From: Tillandsia leiboldiana
Lineage: Eukaryota; Streptophyta; Magnoliopsida; Poales; Bromeliaceae
Direction: 5' to 3'
Length of the DNA: 64,000 nucleotides
Assembly: GCA_029204045.2 (NCBI GenBank)
Contig: CM055064.1
Coordinates: forward strand, 9,560,323-9,624,322
Numbering within the stretch: the stretch's first letter is position 1; every line of letters begins with the position of its first letter. Made by a program: the position numbers and the translations under genes. Of this stretch, positions 54,601 through 64,000 are shown in pieces. The notes under the pieces are model-generated. The model made no database searches. It saw only the letters and a list, made by a program, of their open reading frames with translations, and had not been told where the DNA came from.

Positions 54601-56005
54601 ATATCATTATTCTGGACATTGCCATGCCTGATTGGTCATTTGCTAGGTTATATACCTGATTATCAGTACTTCCTGATTATATCTGATCCATGATATTTAG
54701 TTGCTGCTTATTCTTGCATATGAGTTGAGACTCAGTTGATTCTGATATTGCATCCTTGATTGGATTGTGTTGAGCTTGCTTTCCTGTTGATCAAATATTA
54801 CACTGCTGAACACATAATTTTAATCGACTAATGTTTTACTGAACGTCGTAGGGTCGCCTGAGTCTGTTCTTGTTTGATAGGACAAAGGCATTGCTCTTCG
54901 AAGTTTGGGCCTAAAAACCTGTTTTCAGAATAGTTTTCCGCAAAAATATGTGTTTAGTTTTGTATGTTTGGTTGGTCTGCATGATTGAGTTGAGATTTGC
55001 TGTTGATCTTATGTTGAGTTGAGATTTAATTGATTAGTTGCTGATTATTCCTGCATGAGAGTTGAGATTCAGTTGATTGCATCCCAGTGGGGATTTCCCG
55101 GCTTATTGCCGATTACCCGGTCAGTGGACCGTGAGTTTGAGCATTTGCATTTGATCGCCCGCACCGTTGTACTTCACGAACATGGCCGGGGTCGCTCCCC
55201 GTGGAGATTGTTCTTTACCGGTAAAGTGGTTAGCAGTGGCAACCCGTGACCCTTTGTAGAGGGAATGTCAACCCGCTGGTGCCAGCTGGGCAAATTGGCC
55301 TGAGGTTTTGTGGAACCAATATGGTGGCTTGTGATTGGATAATTTGATATATCATTTATTTGATGCATATGTTGCTTTTAGTTTGCTTTTGTCTTATCTC
55401 ATAATTCCTGATATTCATTTGTTTGATACATGCCTATACAATTATTCAGCATGCTTGGTTCATTATATTCCTGTCAAGATTATACTAATTCCTGTTGGTT
55501 ATTCATTCGCTTCATAAATGCTTACCTAATGTGATCTTTACTATCCGCTAGTATTGTATACCAGTAGGTACGATCTGCTATTTCTCGGCTCGTCGTGCCC
55601 ACTGGGATACACTCCGGTGTGTCTCACACCCTCGGGTGACTGTTTTTCAGGTCAAGCGGGTGTTGGGATGTCGGGACGAATTGGCGAGGTATCGATATAG
55701 AGGTTGACCCTGGACAGCCGAAAAGTTATGTAATAGATGTTTGAGAGAAAGGAATTTGTATTTCAGTTGTATAATTGTAAAGATAGTTGTAAGGTTTTCT
55801 TGTAATATTATTTGTAGTACGTAGTTAGTACTCTGATGTTGTTGCTAAGCTAGCCGTGCATATATAGAAAAGGCTCAATTCCAAAGGGGATTGGGACTCT
55901 TCTATATATGTGGCGGTCTGTCATTGCCCTGGCTGTTTTTGCAACTCTGATTAAAAAAAAAAAAAAAAAAAATTATACACTGGTTTTTGAACTCGGGGCG
56001 TGACA
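51625..56005 (+). repeat. 3' LTR of C
   Basis: 4381 bp, near-identical to 46350-50730 with scattered substitutions. Followed directly by TTTGG and the rest of the B LTR. Confidence 0.9.
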
Positions 56006-56189
56006 TTTGGTTTCGTGTATTTGGTTACGATGCTCGAGGCTGCAGCACGCGCACCCGCGGTTTGGCCACCGCAAAGGGTGTGCTTTTCCGGAAAAGTGGT
56101 CGATGACCCGTGTATACCCACGAGGTGACGTAGTGGGGGCCCCCATAGGTGGGGGGTTTGAGGCGCCAAGGTGTGAGCGGTGCGACCCG

Positions 56190-56455
56190 TCGAGGTAGGT
56201 GCTCGGCGTGGTTTACCGAGGTTGGTGCTCGGTTTGGTTTTCTTTCCGAGGTTGGTGCACGGTTTGGTTTTCTTTCCGAGGTTGGTGCTCGGTTCGATTT
56301 TCTTTTCCCGAGGTTGGTGCTCGGTTCGGTTTTCTTTCCCGAGGTTGGTGCTCGGTTCAGTTTCTTTTCTTGAGGTTAGTGCTCGGTTTGGTTTTCTTTC
56401 CCGAGGTTGGTGCTCGGTTTGGTTTTCTGTCTTGAGGTTAGTGCTCGGTCTGGGT
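56190..56455. repeat. Minisatellite in B LTR
   Basis: Eight or nine copies of a unit of about 29-34 bp: GAGGTTGGTGCTCGGTT followed by (C/T)GGTTTTCTTTCC. Copy number and order are the same in the second LTR (62755-63015). Confidence 0.88.
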
Positions 56456-56884
56456 TGCCGGGGCAGGTGCCCGATTCAGGTTTTGCAGGGGGAGGGGACA
56501 CCGTCGATCGCAGGGTGCGGAGGGCGGTTACTCTGGTTTTCTTACGGTTTGCTTTAGTTACAGCCTTCCTGCATTTCATCTTTTATACCTTGCGTCGCTG
56601 ACTTCCCACTCTGTGACAGGTTCCTTCGGGGGTGAGAGTTAGGGCAACGGTGAGGCCGTGGCAGGAGTACTTTTGGTCCTTCGAGGCCATGGACTGTATT
56701 TACTTTTTATTTTGCTCAGTTCATTACCTGTTAGTAGCTTACTATGTGGATTGCGATACCCTTGTGGGGTCGATGTGGATGCTGGAATGTCGTTTATTTA
56801 TCCTTGTGGGTGGTTGTTTTGCTTTTCCCGATTGGCCGCTTTCAAACTACAAAAGAAAAGAAAAAGAAAATATTTCAAAAACTG

Positions 56885-57075
56885 TTTTAAAAATGCGGGT
56901 GTCGTGTGGGCACCATTTCAAAACCCTGGGGATTTATGGATTGCGAAAACCGTTTTGAAAATCTGGGTGTCGTGTGGGCACCATTTCAAAACCCTGTGGA
57001 TTTATGGATTTCGAAAACCTTTTTGAAAAACATGGGTGCCGTGTGGGCACCGTTTTTAAAACTTGTGGATTTATC
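56885..57075. repeat. Three tandem ~70-bp repeats in B LTR
   Basis: GGGTGTCGTGTGGGCACCA followed by TTTCAAAACCCTG and GGATTTATGGATT, three times with drift. The E LTR contains the same sequence type in fewer copies (19695-19860), supporting a shared origin of B and E. Confidence 0.8.
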
Positions 57076-57191
57076 CTTTCAAAAATTAGTCGGCCTCTTT
57101 AATACTTATGGAAAAATGGTTGTATGTATCCGACTGATGAACTAGTGTGGTTAAAGTGATGATTGTATGGTTGTTGTAGTCGGGACGCCGT

Positions 57192-57240
57192 GCATATACA
57201 AAGGAGACTCTGCCCGATCGCAGAGTGAATTTGTATATGC
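57192..57240 (+). other. LTR-end stem-loop of B
   Basis: GCATATACAAA...ACTCTGC pairs with GCAGAGT...TTTGTATATGC around CCGATC. Followed by GGCGGGTCTG and an A-run at 57278-57290. Confidence 0.7.
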
Positions 57241-57361
57241 GGCGGGTCTGGGCACGTACCGGGGGAGTTTGGTTTCAAAAAAAAAAAAATATACGTAAAT
57301 TCAAAACTTTTCAATGGTCGTCTTCCGCTTAATGAAACCCCTGGGGCGTGACAGATTAAGA

Positions 57362-57373
57362 TGGTATCAGAGA
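57362..57373 (+). promoter_or_regulatory. Primer binding site, initiator-Met tRNA, element B
   Basis: TGGTATCAGAGA, eight bases after the LTR end, with a leader similar to that of E. Confidence 0.85.
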
Positions 57374-59100
57374 GAAACAACTTTAACCACAGTAGTCGCT
57401 GTCCAACATCCACAGGAGCACATTACCACTGGCTACTAACTAATGAAATGATCAGGGTATAATTGCGTAGAGATGCGAGAGTGCGGGACTGTTGAGTTTT
57501 GTTTTCCGGTTTAGCTCGGGTGTTGTGCTAGTGTAGTCGGGTTGTTTTGGAGGTTGGGGTCGAGGCCGGCTGCCACCGGGGCCTTGATGGTTGCTATGAG
57601 TCAATGGATTTGGCAACCAGCATAGGACACGGTGGGTCTGCTGACGGTGTTTATGCACTGGGTGCGGCTATTGGCACGGCAGATCGTTGCGCCGGCTTTT
57701 GTTTTTTTCCGAACCCCTTCCTCTGCCGACCTTCGGGTCGTCGTCTGTAACAGTGACGGGTGGTAGTGCAACCTACCGGTGTTCGTTTAGTGTGTCGGCT
57801 GTTTGTCGGTCGTTGGTAACTGGACAGCCGTTTGTCTAAACTTGTACCTTCTAGGTCTTCTGGTGTTAGGTTATAGCAGGTAATCGGCCGATTCTTTTTG
57901 CACCATGGGCAAGGTATGGGTGGGAATGAGGATTCTTCCCCTATGTTTGTTACCCGTAATTCGGCTTTTTACCGTAGACACTGGGATGGTTGTAGAAATT
58001 GTCGTGATGGGGTCTCGGGGTGCTCCTTTGGGTTAGAAAGAGAGACCACCTGGGCTAGTAATCTTATTCGTTTGGGCTCGTTTTCGGTTAGAGAGGTAGT
58101 GCCTTGTTTCGCACAAGTGTGCGTAAGTGGCGACTTTTATTGGGGGGGGGGGGGGGTGCCAGGTAGCTCTGGGTCGGGTTCCTGGGTTCGGCGCAAGAGG
58201 GTCGGTTAGGTTGTCCTATTGGTAGGTTGGCGCGTGGTCCCTCGAGTGCATTTAGTGAAACTAGGCAACTTTTGACAAGGTTCTTCTCGCTGTTTTTGTG
58301 GCTTGTCTTCTTCCGACCCTTTAGGTTTCAGATGGATAGTCTACAGCACCTGGAGGTCCTTGTTGAGCGGACCTAGAGCTTAGATTTTCTCCTAGTTGGG
58401 AGTGTCACGGTTGGTCTGGAGGTTTACCGCTCGATTCGATGCCCGGTGCTTGGAGGGGCAACAGATTGGGACCGAGAGTTAGTGGTTATTTAGAGTGTCG
58501 CACCCCGTCGGTGCCAGGACGGAGGTAGGAACTTACCTTGTGGGTTTTGTCGTCAGCCTCCCCATGACTAAGGCATAGCCTTGAGGCTTAGGTTGGGAGC
58601 GTTTTGGATTGTTGATCTTTTAGGGGCAGGTGTGAGTCAAGGGGAATCTGGCGACTACCCGAAGTTTTGGCACTGGTCACTTTCGGCTAGGAGGCTCTGT
58701 ACGCAACTCTTTCTGTGGGGTAGACCTTGTGGTAAGTCTTAGAGCTGAAACCTAACGTTAGTCTTGACCGTCGCCTCGGTAGGACGGACAGCCGGAACGG
58801 GTGGTCCGGGAAGGTGGTTATGCTCCGAGCTTGTGGTCCGTGTTGGTGACGGAGGGGAGCGGTCCGTGTTGGTGACAGGTGAGTTCGTTGTTTTCGGGGG
58901 GGAAATTTCGGGTGGTTAGTAATCCAGCCTGTTTTGTTGGCACCTTCTGGAGCCTTGGGAGGGCGTTAGTGTGGTTTGTTTCCCTTGTCGTCGGGTTAGT
59001 TGTGTTGGACTTTTAAAGGCTCATCGGTACGGGTTGGGCGGTATGACTGGGGTACCTCGACGCATCGCGAGACTTGCTTGCTGACTTCTTAGCGCCGGCT
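57374..59100 (+). other. B interior, gag region not legible
   Basis: Expected gag position, but there is no recognisable gag domain or zinc knuckle and stops occur in every frame. A run of G (about 14) lies at 58142-58155. Short open frames of about 100 codons are not supported as genes. Confidence 0.55.
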
Positions 59101-60700
59101 GAGGTGGGTTGCGGACCGGTGGCGTCATGATGGGAAATTCCGAGTCAAGAAGCAGGATTACGACGAGGTGCTGGGAATGGAGTGGTTCACGAGGTACCAG
59201 GCGGATGTGTAGTTACTTGGTTTCAGTGAGCCTAGCGACTCGACCCTCTGCATCACTCACTGACACCCACGTTGTAGGGATTCCTTCCGACGTCCTTCTG
59301 ACTGAACTGCCGGGAATACCCGCGGGCGAGACGTCATCATATCTTTCAAGCTTCTACCAGGCACGACTAGGAGTTTTCTGGATAAAGGGTTCATTAGATC
59401 GTGTGTGTCGCCTTGGGGCGCACCCGTGCTCTTCGGGCGAAAGAAGAACGGAAGCCTACGTCTACGCAACGACTACCGGGAGATAAACAAGGTTACAGTG
59501 AAGAACAAGTCCGGGATTGATGACCACTTCGATGAACTACGAGGGGCACTTGCAGATTTTTCTCCGGACTCTCAGGGACCAGAGGCTGTTTGCTAAGTTT
59601 AGGAAATGTGAGTTCTGACTTCGCGAAGTGGGCTTTTTGGGGCACACAGTTTCAACAACGGGAATCGCAGAGAATATGAGTGGAACTACCCGACACACGA
59701 TCAGGAACGGGCAGCAGTCGCCCTCGTTTTAAAGCTTTGGGAGACATCACCTTTTCTTGGAGTTCATCGTAATGTGTCTTCGGATCGCCAGAATCTTAAG
59801 TTTGTTCACATAGAAGGATTTGATTTTGCGGCAGAGGCATTGGTTGGAGTTGCTGAAGGACTCGGCTTGTCCATTCAGTATCACCCCGGGAAAAGCAAGC
59901 GTAGTAGCGGATGTTTTGAGCAGGAAGGGTCAAATCGAGGGGGAAATCGATGAGCGCGAGTACTCAGCAGGACCGGTACTGTCGCGCGACCTTTTTGTCC
60001 TTAATGATCAAGCCAACACTATTAGAGAAATCCTGGAAGGTCAGAAGACAGGCGCACCGATACAGCTTGTTCGAGACATGATTCCCCCGGACCACGCGAG
60101 CGACTTTTGGGCGAGTGCGAACGGCGCAATACGTTTGCGAGGGCTAAATTGCTACCCGAGCTGCCAGAGTTGAAGGAGGAGATACTGTCAGAGGCGCACT
60201 GCGCTCCCTATACGGCGCATCCGGGTGACACGAAGATGTTCAAAGACGCGATGCGGTTTGAGTCACAGTGGATCGATTGACGAAGTCGGCTCTTTTCCCA
60301 CCCATCCATACGACGTGGGCTAGAGACACTCGGCTTGTGTCGAACCGTTGGCAAAGTCTATGGCAAGCTATAGAGACTAAACCACACGTCAGCACGGCGT
60401 TTCACCCCCAGACCGACGGACAGTCCGAGCGAGCGATCCGAATTCTCGAAGATATGCTTCGAACCTGCGTACTTGATTGGGATGATGGATGATCACTGCT
60501 GTAGAGCTTAGAGAGGACCTGAGCTTCGGTGAAACACCGGTGCGGATCTTAGCACGGGAGGACATAAAGGATTGCGCAACCGGACGATCCCCCATGTGAA
60601 GGTGCTGTGGAGCAACCAGGAAGAACGTGAAGCGACTGGGGAACTGGAGTCAAAGATGAGGAAGTGCTACCCAGATTTATACATTGCGGACCAGGATTAA
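59101..60700 (+). pseudogene. Gypsy B pol remnants: protease, RT, RNase H, integrase, chromodomain
   Basis: Pieces in changing frames. Protease end VLGMEWFTRYQA near 59165. RT: SPWGAPVLFGRKKNGSLRL near 59405-59470, then a jump to FLGHTVSTTGI near 59635, so the catalytic part of RT is deleted. RNase H end QYHPGKASVVADVLSRKG near 59875-59930. Integrase zinc region (EAHCAPYTAHPG) near 60195; integrase core DRLTKSALF near 60270 and AFHPQTDGQSERAIRILED near 60400-60455, retaining the Glu that E lacks. Chromodomain end VKVLWSNQEEREATGELE near 60598-60650. Large deletions and frameshifts make it inactive. Confidence 0.85.
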
Positions 60701-60718
60701 GTTTCGAGGACGAAACTT
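60699..60718 (+). other. Polypurine-side hairpin of B
   Basis: AAGTTTCG, loop AGGA, CGAAACTT, then TTAAGTGGTGAGTGA directly before the second LTR at 60737. Confidence 0.65.
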
Positions 60719-60736
60719 CTTTTAAGTGGTGAGTGA

Positions 60737-63413
60737 TGTAGAGTCCTGGCGTTCCCTTTCCTTTGTATACCTCCTTTTTATGACGGGATTGTTTGGAAAA
60801 CTTTTCATCGTGATTTCTGCAATGGACCGGCCTGGACCGCGAGTATTTTTCTGCGTTTGAGCTCGAAAAACGGAGAACGGCAAAGCGATCGGATTCGGAT
60901 TCCGACTTACGGATCTCCCGGGATGGGGGTCAAAGCATTTGCCTTTGAGTTGCGCACCAGAATCCGTGCTAAGTGGCCAGCACGCTTTTCGAGGTGATCG
61001 GACGGGATCGTTCTACGATAAGACCTTTTCTCTTGATTTGTTATGCTATTTGTTATTTTTTACTTTTTGGTAGTACCTCGACCTTCTTGTTTTCCGTTTT
61101 TGTCCTTTTTGAATCCTTTCGGTTGTTAGGGGGGTTGATGTTCGAGAATTTCTGGGCAGACCGTCGGGGCTCGTGGGTATTTTTAGGTGTTAGAGCTCGC
61201 GAAATGGAGAACGGTGGCGCGATCGGATTCGAATTCCGACCCCGGGATCTCCCAGAATAAATTTTTGAAGTTTTCTTTCAGCATGGGGTGCATCGGAATG
61301 CGTGCCGGCGATCGGCACGTTTTCTGAGGTGATTTGGACCCCTCGTTCAATTTCGAACAGCTAGGTTTGTTGACTGGGGGTTAACTTTATTTTCTCTACG
61401 TATCTTTTAAGTCCGATCGGGGTGCGGGAAGAAACCCCAAAACTTGTTCCCTCTTCTCACGAAAACGGCGGAGGAACCGAGATTGAGAAACGGGGAGAGA
61501 AAAAGGGGAAATTGCCGCTTTTCTGCGGGATTGATCGGGCGTGGAGGGGACGATCTTCTTCCTTCCTCCTCCTCCGGCGGAATCAAGGTGAGCGGTTTGA
61601 GTTTTTCCGGTTTTCCCTTTTTGCAATTTCTGTGGGGTCGAGGGTTTGGTTGCCGGTTGCTCGGGTGTCGTATGCGATGCGAGTTGGTAAACGGGAGGCC
61701 GCTGCCGCCGTTGTCAAACGGGAGGCCGTCGCCGCCATTATTGGGTTCACGAGGTCGCCGCCGCAGTCGCCGTGTTCGCGGGGTCATCACCGGAGCCGCG
61801 GGGGACGAAAAAAGGGGTTTACTGTGCATTCCCGTACGGCAGCCTTCACGCGGTCCACCGGACCGGCGTGCGCCCGGCGCATGTGTCCGCGGCCCGAAGG
61901 CGCGGACCCGGCGCACGGGCGCGTGCGCCAGCCCAACCCCCGCACCGCGCGGTCCACCGGGCTAGCGTGCACCCGGCGCACGTGTCCACAGCCCGAAGGT
62001 GCGGACCCGGCGCACGGGCGCGTGCGCCAGCCCGGCTCGCAGGCACGGTCCACGCCCGGGCGTGCACCCGGTGCTGCCGCCCCGACCGGGAGCGCGTGAG
62101 CCCGGTGCGCGCTTTGCCGTGTACCGGCCCGGCCCAACCCTCTTGGTGCACGCTCCCGGGGTGAGCCCGGTCTGCGCCGCCGCCTCCCCTGCGCTGTGAA
62201 CCCGGTCCACGCCTGGACCCGCGCACCAGTCTTCAGAAAAAGGATCCAGAAGCTCCGTTTTAGGCCCGTTTCGCCCCGTTTTTGAGTGTTTTGACCTCGA
62301 CGATGATTGTTTTAACAATAATTCTTATTGTAGCTTTTCGGGGATAATGTGAGGGTATTTTAACTGGCGTTTCCGCACACATTCTTCTTCGCGGTTCAGG
62401 CGGGTACACTCTTAGAATCCCTTTATGTGCACTATCGTTATTTTCATGTTTATCATGTTGTGGGTTTTCGTTCGAGACTTAGTGTGGGGCTTTTCGAAAG
62501 CTGTTGATGATCTCCAATTGTTCGTTTAACTGTACTAATGTTGATAGTGTTTATGGTTTTTATTATTGTTTTGGTTTCGTGTATTTGGTTACGATGCTCG
62601 AGGCTGCAGCATGCGCACCCGCGGTTTGGCCACCGCAAAGGGTGTGCTTTTCCGGAAAAGTGGTCGATGACCCGTGTATACCCACGAGGTGACGTAGTGG
62701 GGGCCCACGTAGGTGGGGGGTTTGAGGCGCCAAGGTGTGAGCGGTGCGACCCGTCGAGGTAGGTGCTCGGCGTGGTTTACCGAGGTTGGTGCTCGGTTTG
62801 GTTTTCTTTCTGAGGTTGGTGCACGGTTTGGTTTTCTTTCCGAGGTTGGTGCTCGGTTCAGTTTTCTTTTCCCGAGGTTGGTGCTCGGTTCGGTTTTCTT
62901 TCCCGAGGTTGGTGCTCGGTTCGGTTTCTTTTCTTGAGGTTAGTGCTCGGTTTGGTTTTCTTTCCCGAGGTTGGTGCTCGGTTTGGTTTTTTGTCTTGAG
63001 GTTAGTTCTCGGTCTGGGTTGCCGGGGCAGGTGCCCGATTCAGGTTTTGCAGGGGGAGGGGACACCGTCGATCGCACGATGCGGAGGGCGGTTACTCTGG
63101 TTTTCTTACGGTTTGCTTTAGTTACAGTCTTCCTGCATTTTTCATCTTTTATACCTTGTGTCGCTGACTTCCCACTCTGTGACAGGTTCCTTCGGGGGTG
63201 AGAGTTAGGGCGACGGTGAGGCCGTGGCAGGAGTACTTTTGGTCCTTCGAGGCCATGGACTGTATTTACTTTTTATTTTGCTCAGTTCATTACCTGTTAG
63301 TAGCTTACTATGTGGATTGCGATACCCTTGTGGGGTCGATGTGGATGCTGGATTGTCGTTTATTTATCCTTGTGGGTGGTTGTTTTGCTTTTCCCGATTG
63401 GCCTGTCACGCCC
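60737..63413 (+). repeat. Second LTR of B, interrupted by F
   Basis: Starts TGTAGAGTCC and aligns with the first LTR, including the site where C is absent (near 62570), the GC-rich units (61850-62100) and the minisatellite (62755-63015). It breaks at 63413, at the position corresponding to 56835 in the first LTR. Confidence 0.88.
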
Positions 63414-64000
63414 CGGGTGTAAACCGGAACCCGGGCCCGTCTACAGATCCGCCGTGCACACGGTATTTCCCGCGTACACGAAGCGCCAAACCTGCTCAGA
63501 TATAAGAGATAATAATATAAGAGCAATAAAAACAGAGCTGAACTAAAAACTAATACATCTCAGACTGAAGCTGGAAATAAAGTACAATACATCTGTATAA
63601 ATGATACATCAGTTTCTCCCTGCTCACCAAAATAAATACAACCTGCTGGCAAAAGCCAGTCCCAAAAGTAAAGGTACAACCGTCTGAGGAAATATGGGTA
63701 CACCAACAGTCCAGCTAGCTCGCTCATCCTGCCTCGAGATCTATCTACTCAGCCGTCCTCTCTCCTCGACCCGCCGCTGAAAGCCCAGCAGCACCCGCAG
63801 AAGACACTGCAAAACAAGGGAGAAGAAAAAAGAGGAAATAAGAATGGGGGTGAGAACTACTAGTAAACCAGTAGCCTCCCCTAGTGGGTAAAACCTCAAA
63901 CTCTGACACACCCACTAGGTCTACCAGAGGCAAAAAGGAAAGAAGTGTGGTAAGCAATAATGACTGCTGAAGAAAGGAAACTACCACTACTATGCCTCTA
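63414..64000 (-). mobile_element. LTR of Gypsy element F, continues past window end
   Basis: Starts TGTCACGCCCCGGG on plus, i.e. a minus-strand LTR 3' end. Flanks GATCCGCC and CGAAGCG surround a stem-loop (63454-63463 with 63470-63479), as in D and G. Downstream text such as GTGAGAACTACTAGT and CCACTAGGTCTACCAGAGGC resembles D (26030-26110). Left flank TGGCC (63409-63413) is the expected half duplication. A 80-codon frame at 63745-63987 is not credible as a gene. Confidence 0.8.

Larger units (their letters stand above)
46350..56005 (+). mobile_element. Non-autonomous long-LTR element C
   Basis: Complete: LTRs 46350-50730 and 51625-56005, both 4381 bp, interior 50731-51624 (894 bp), TSD TTTGG. 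LTRs start TGTAGTAACCG and end GGGGCGTGACA. No gag or pol. Ninety per cent of the element is LTR, unlike typical LARD elements (long interior) or TRIM elements (short LTRs). The LTR pair differs at few sites, so it is young. Related to C'. Confidence 0.93.
44504..57353 (+). repeat. First LTR of B, interrupted by C
   Basis: Own DNA 44504-46349 and 56011-57353, about 3.2 kb. It carries GC-rich tandem units (45625-45900), a minisatellite (56190-56455), three 70-bp repeats (56885-57075), a stem-loop (57192-57240) and an A-run. Its start (CGGATTCGGATTCCGACTTA) resembles that of the E LTR. Confidence 0.87.
44504..64000 (+). mobile_element. Ty3/Gypsy element B (Tekay/Del-like), decayed, with nested C and F
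   Basis: First LTR 44504-57353 (split by C at 46350-56005), primer site 57362, interior 57354-60736, second LTR from 60737 (split by F at 63414). LTR ends TGTAGAGTCC...GGGGCGTGACA. The left flank is AGTGC (44499-44503); the right flank is outside the window. The interior is 3.4 kb and has lost most of gag and parts of pol. Confidence 0.88.

Noticed and set aside
58142..58155. Run of about 14 G as a possible structural element (G-quadruplex)
   Set aside because: A single homopolymer in decayed DNA with no partner runs. More likely slippage or a sequencing difficulty.
63224..63505. Hydrophobic 93-codon frame at the B/F junction (and 56658-57026) as an envelope-like or membrane protein
   Set aside because: It lies inside the LTR, is created by T-rich LTR sequence, runs across a nested insertion in one copy and has no conserved context.

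Overview
This window is nuclear DNA of a flowering plant with a repeat-rich genome. I see no host gene, tRNA, rRNA or CRISPR array. Almost every base belongs to transposable elements: a CACTA (En/Spm) DNA transposon, Ty1/Copia pieces, and several families of Ty3/Gypsy elements whose chromodomain at the end of pol suggests the Tekay/Del lineage. All legible primer binding sites match the 3' end of plant initiator-methionine tRNA. GC-rich LTRs of 4-5 kb suggest a large, perhaps monocot, genome, but I cannot name the species.

Layout. 1-3274 (-) is a decayed CACTA TNP2-type transposase. 3572-5744 (-) is a Copia fragment (LTR plus broken gag), called I here. 5745-6024 and 39088-40678 (-) are two halves of one decayed Gypsy pol, called H. 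They are split by a single LTR, G (6025-39087), flanked by the 5-bp duplication ACTGC; the H frame resumes across it, so G is a solo LTR. G was later interrupted by C' (8256-18995, -) and by E (19443-38785, -, TSD CCCAT). E is in turn interrupted in its gag/leader by D (25530-36774, -, TSD also CCCAT). 40679-43979 (+) is Copia J, with one LTR and an open 685-residue gag. 43980-44503 (+) is a Gypsy protease/RT fragment, K. 44504 to the window end (+) is Gypsy B. Its first LTR is interrupted by C (46350-56005, +, TSD TTTGG) and its second LTR by F from 63414.

How the parts relate. B and E are relatives with recognisable pol remains, and only E keeps a long open pol frame (RNase H, integrase, chromodomain). 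C and C' are related non-autonomous elements with LTRs of 4.4 and 5.0 kb around only 0.9 and 0.66 kb of internal DNA without protein genes. D is very young, since its LTRs are almost identical, but its 2.9-kb interior holds only broken pol. C, C' and D must therefore borrow proteins. They share cis signals with the coding elements: the initiator-tRNA site, a leader hairpin around CCTAGG, a hairpin next to the polypurine tract, and a stem-loop near the LTR 3' end.

The most striking regulatory signal is in the D and G LTRs. Upstream of an identical CTATAAATAG box lie arrays of modules with the spacing CCAAT-N9-CCACG(TG). This is the layout of the endoplasmic-reticulum stress response element (ERSE) bound by NF-Y plus bZIP factors.
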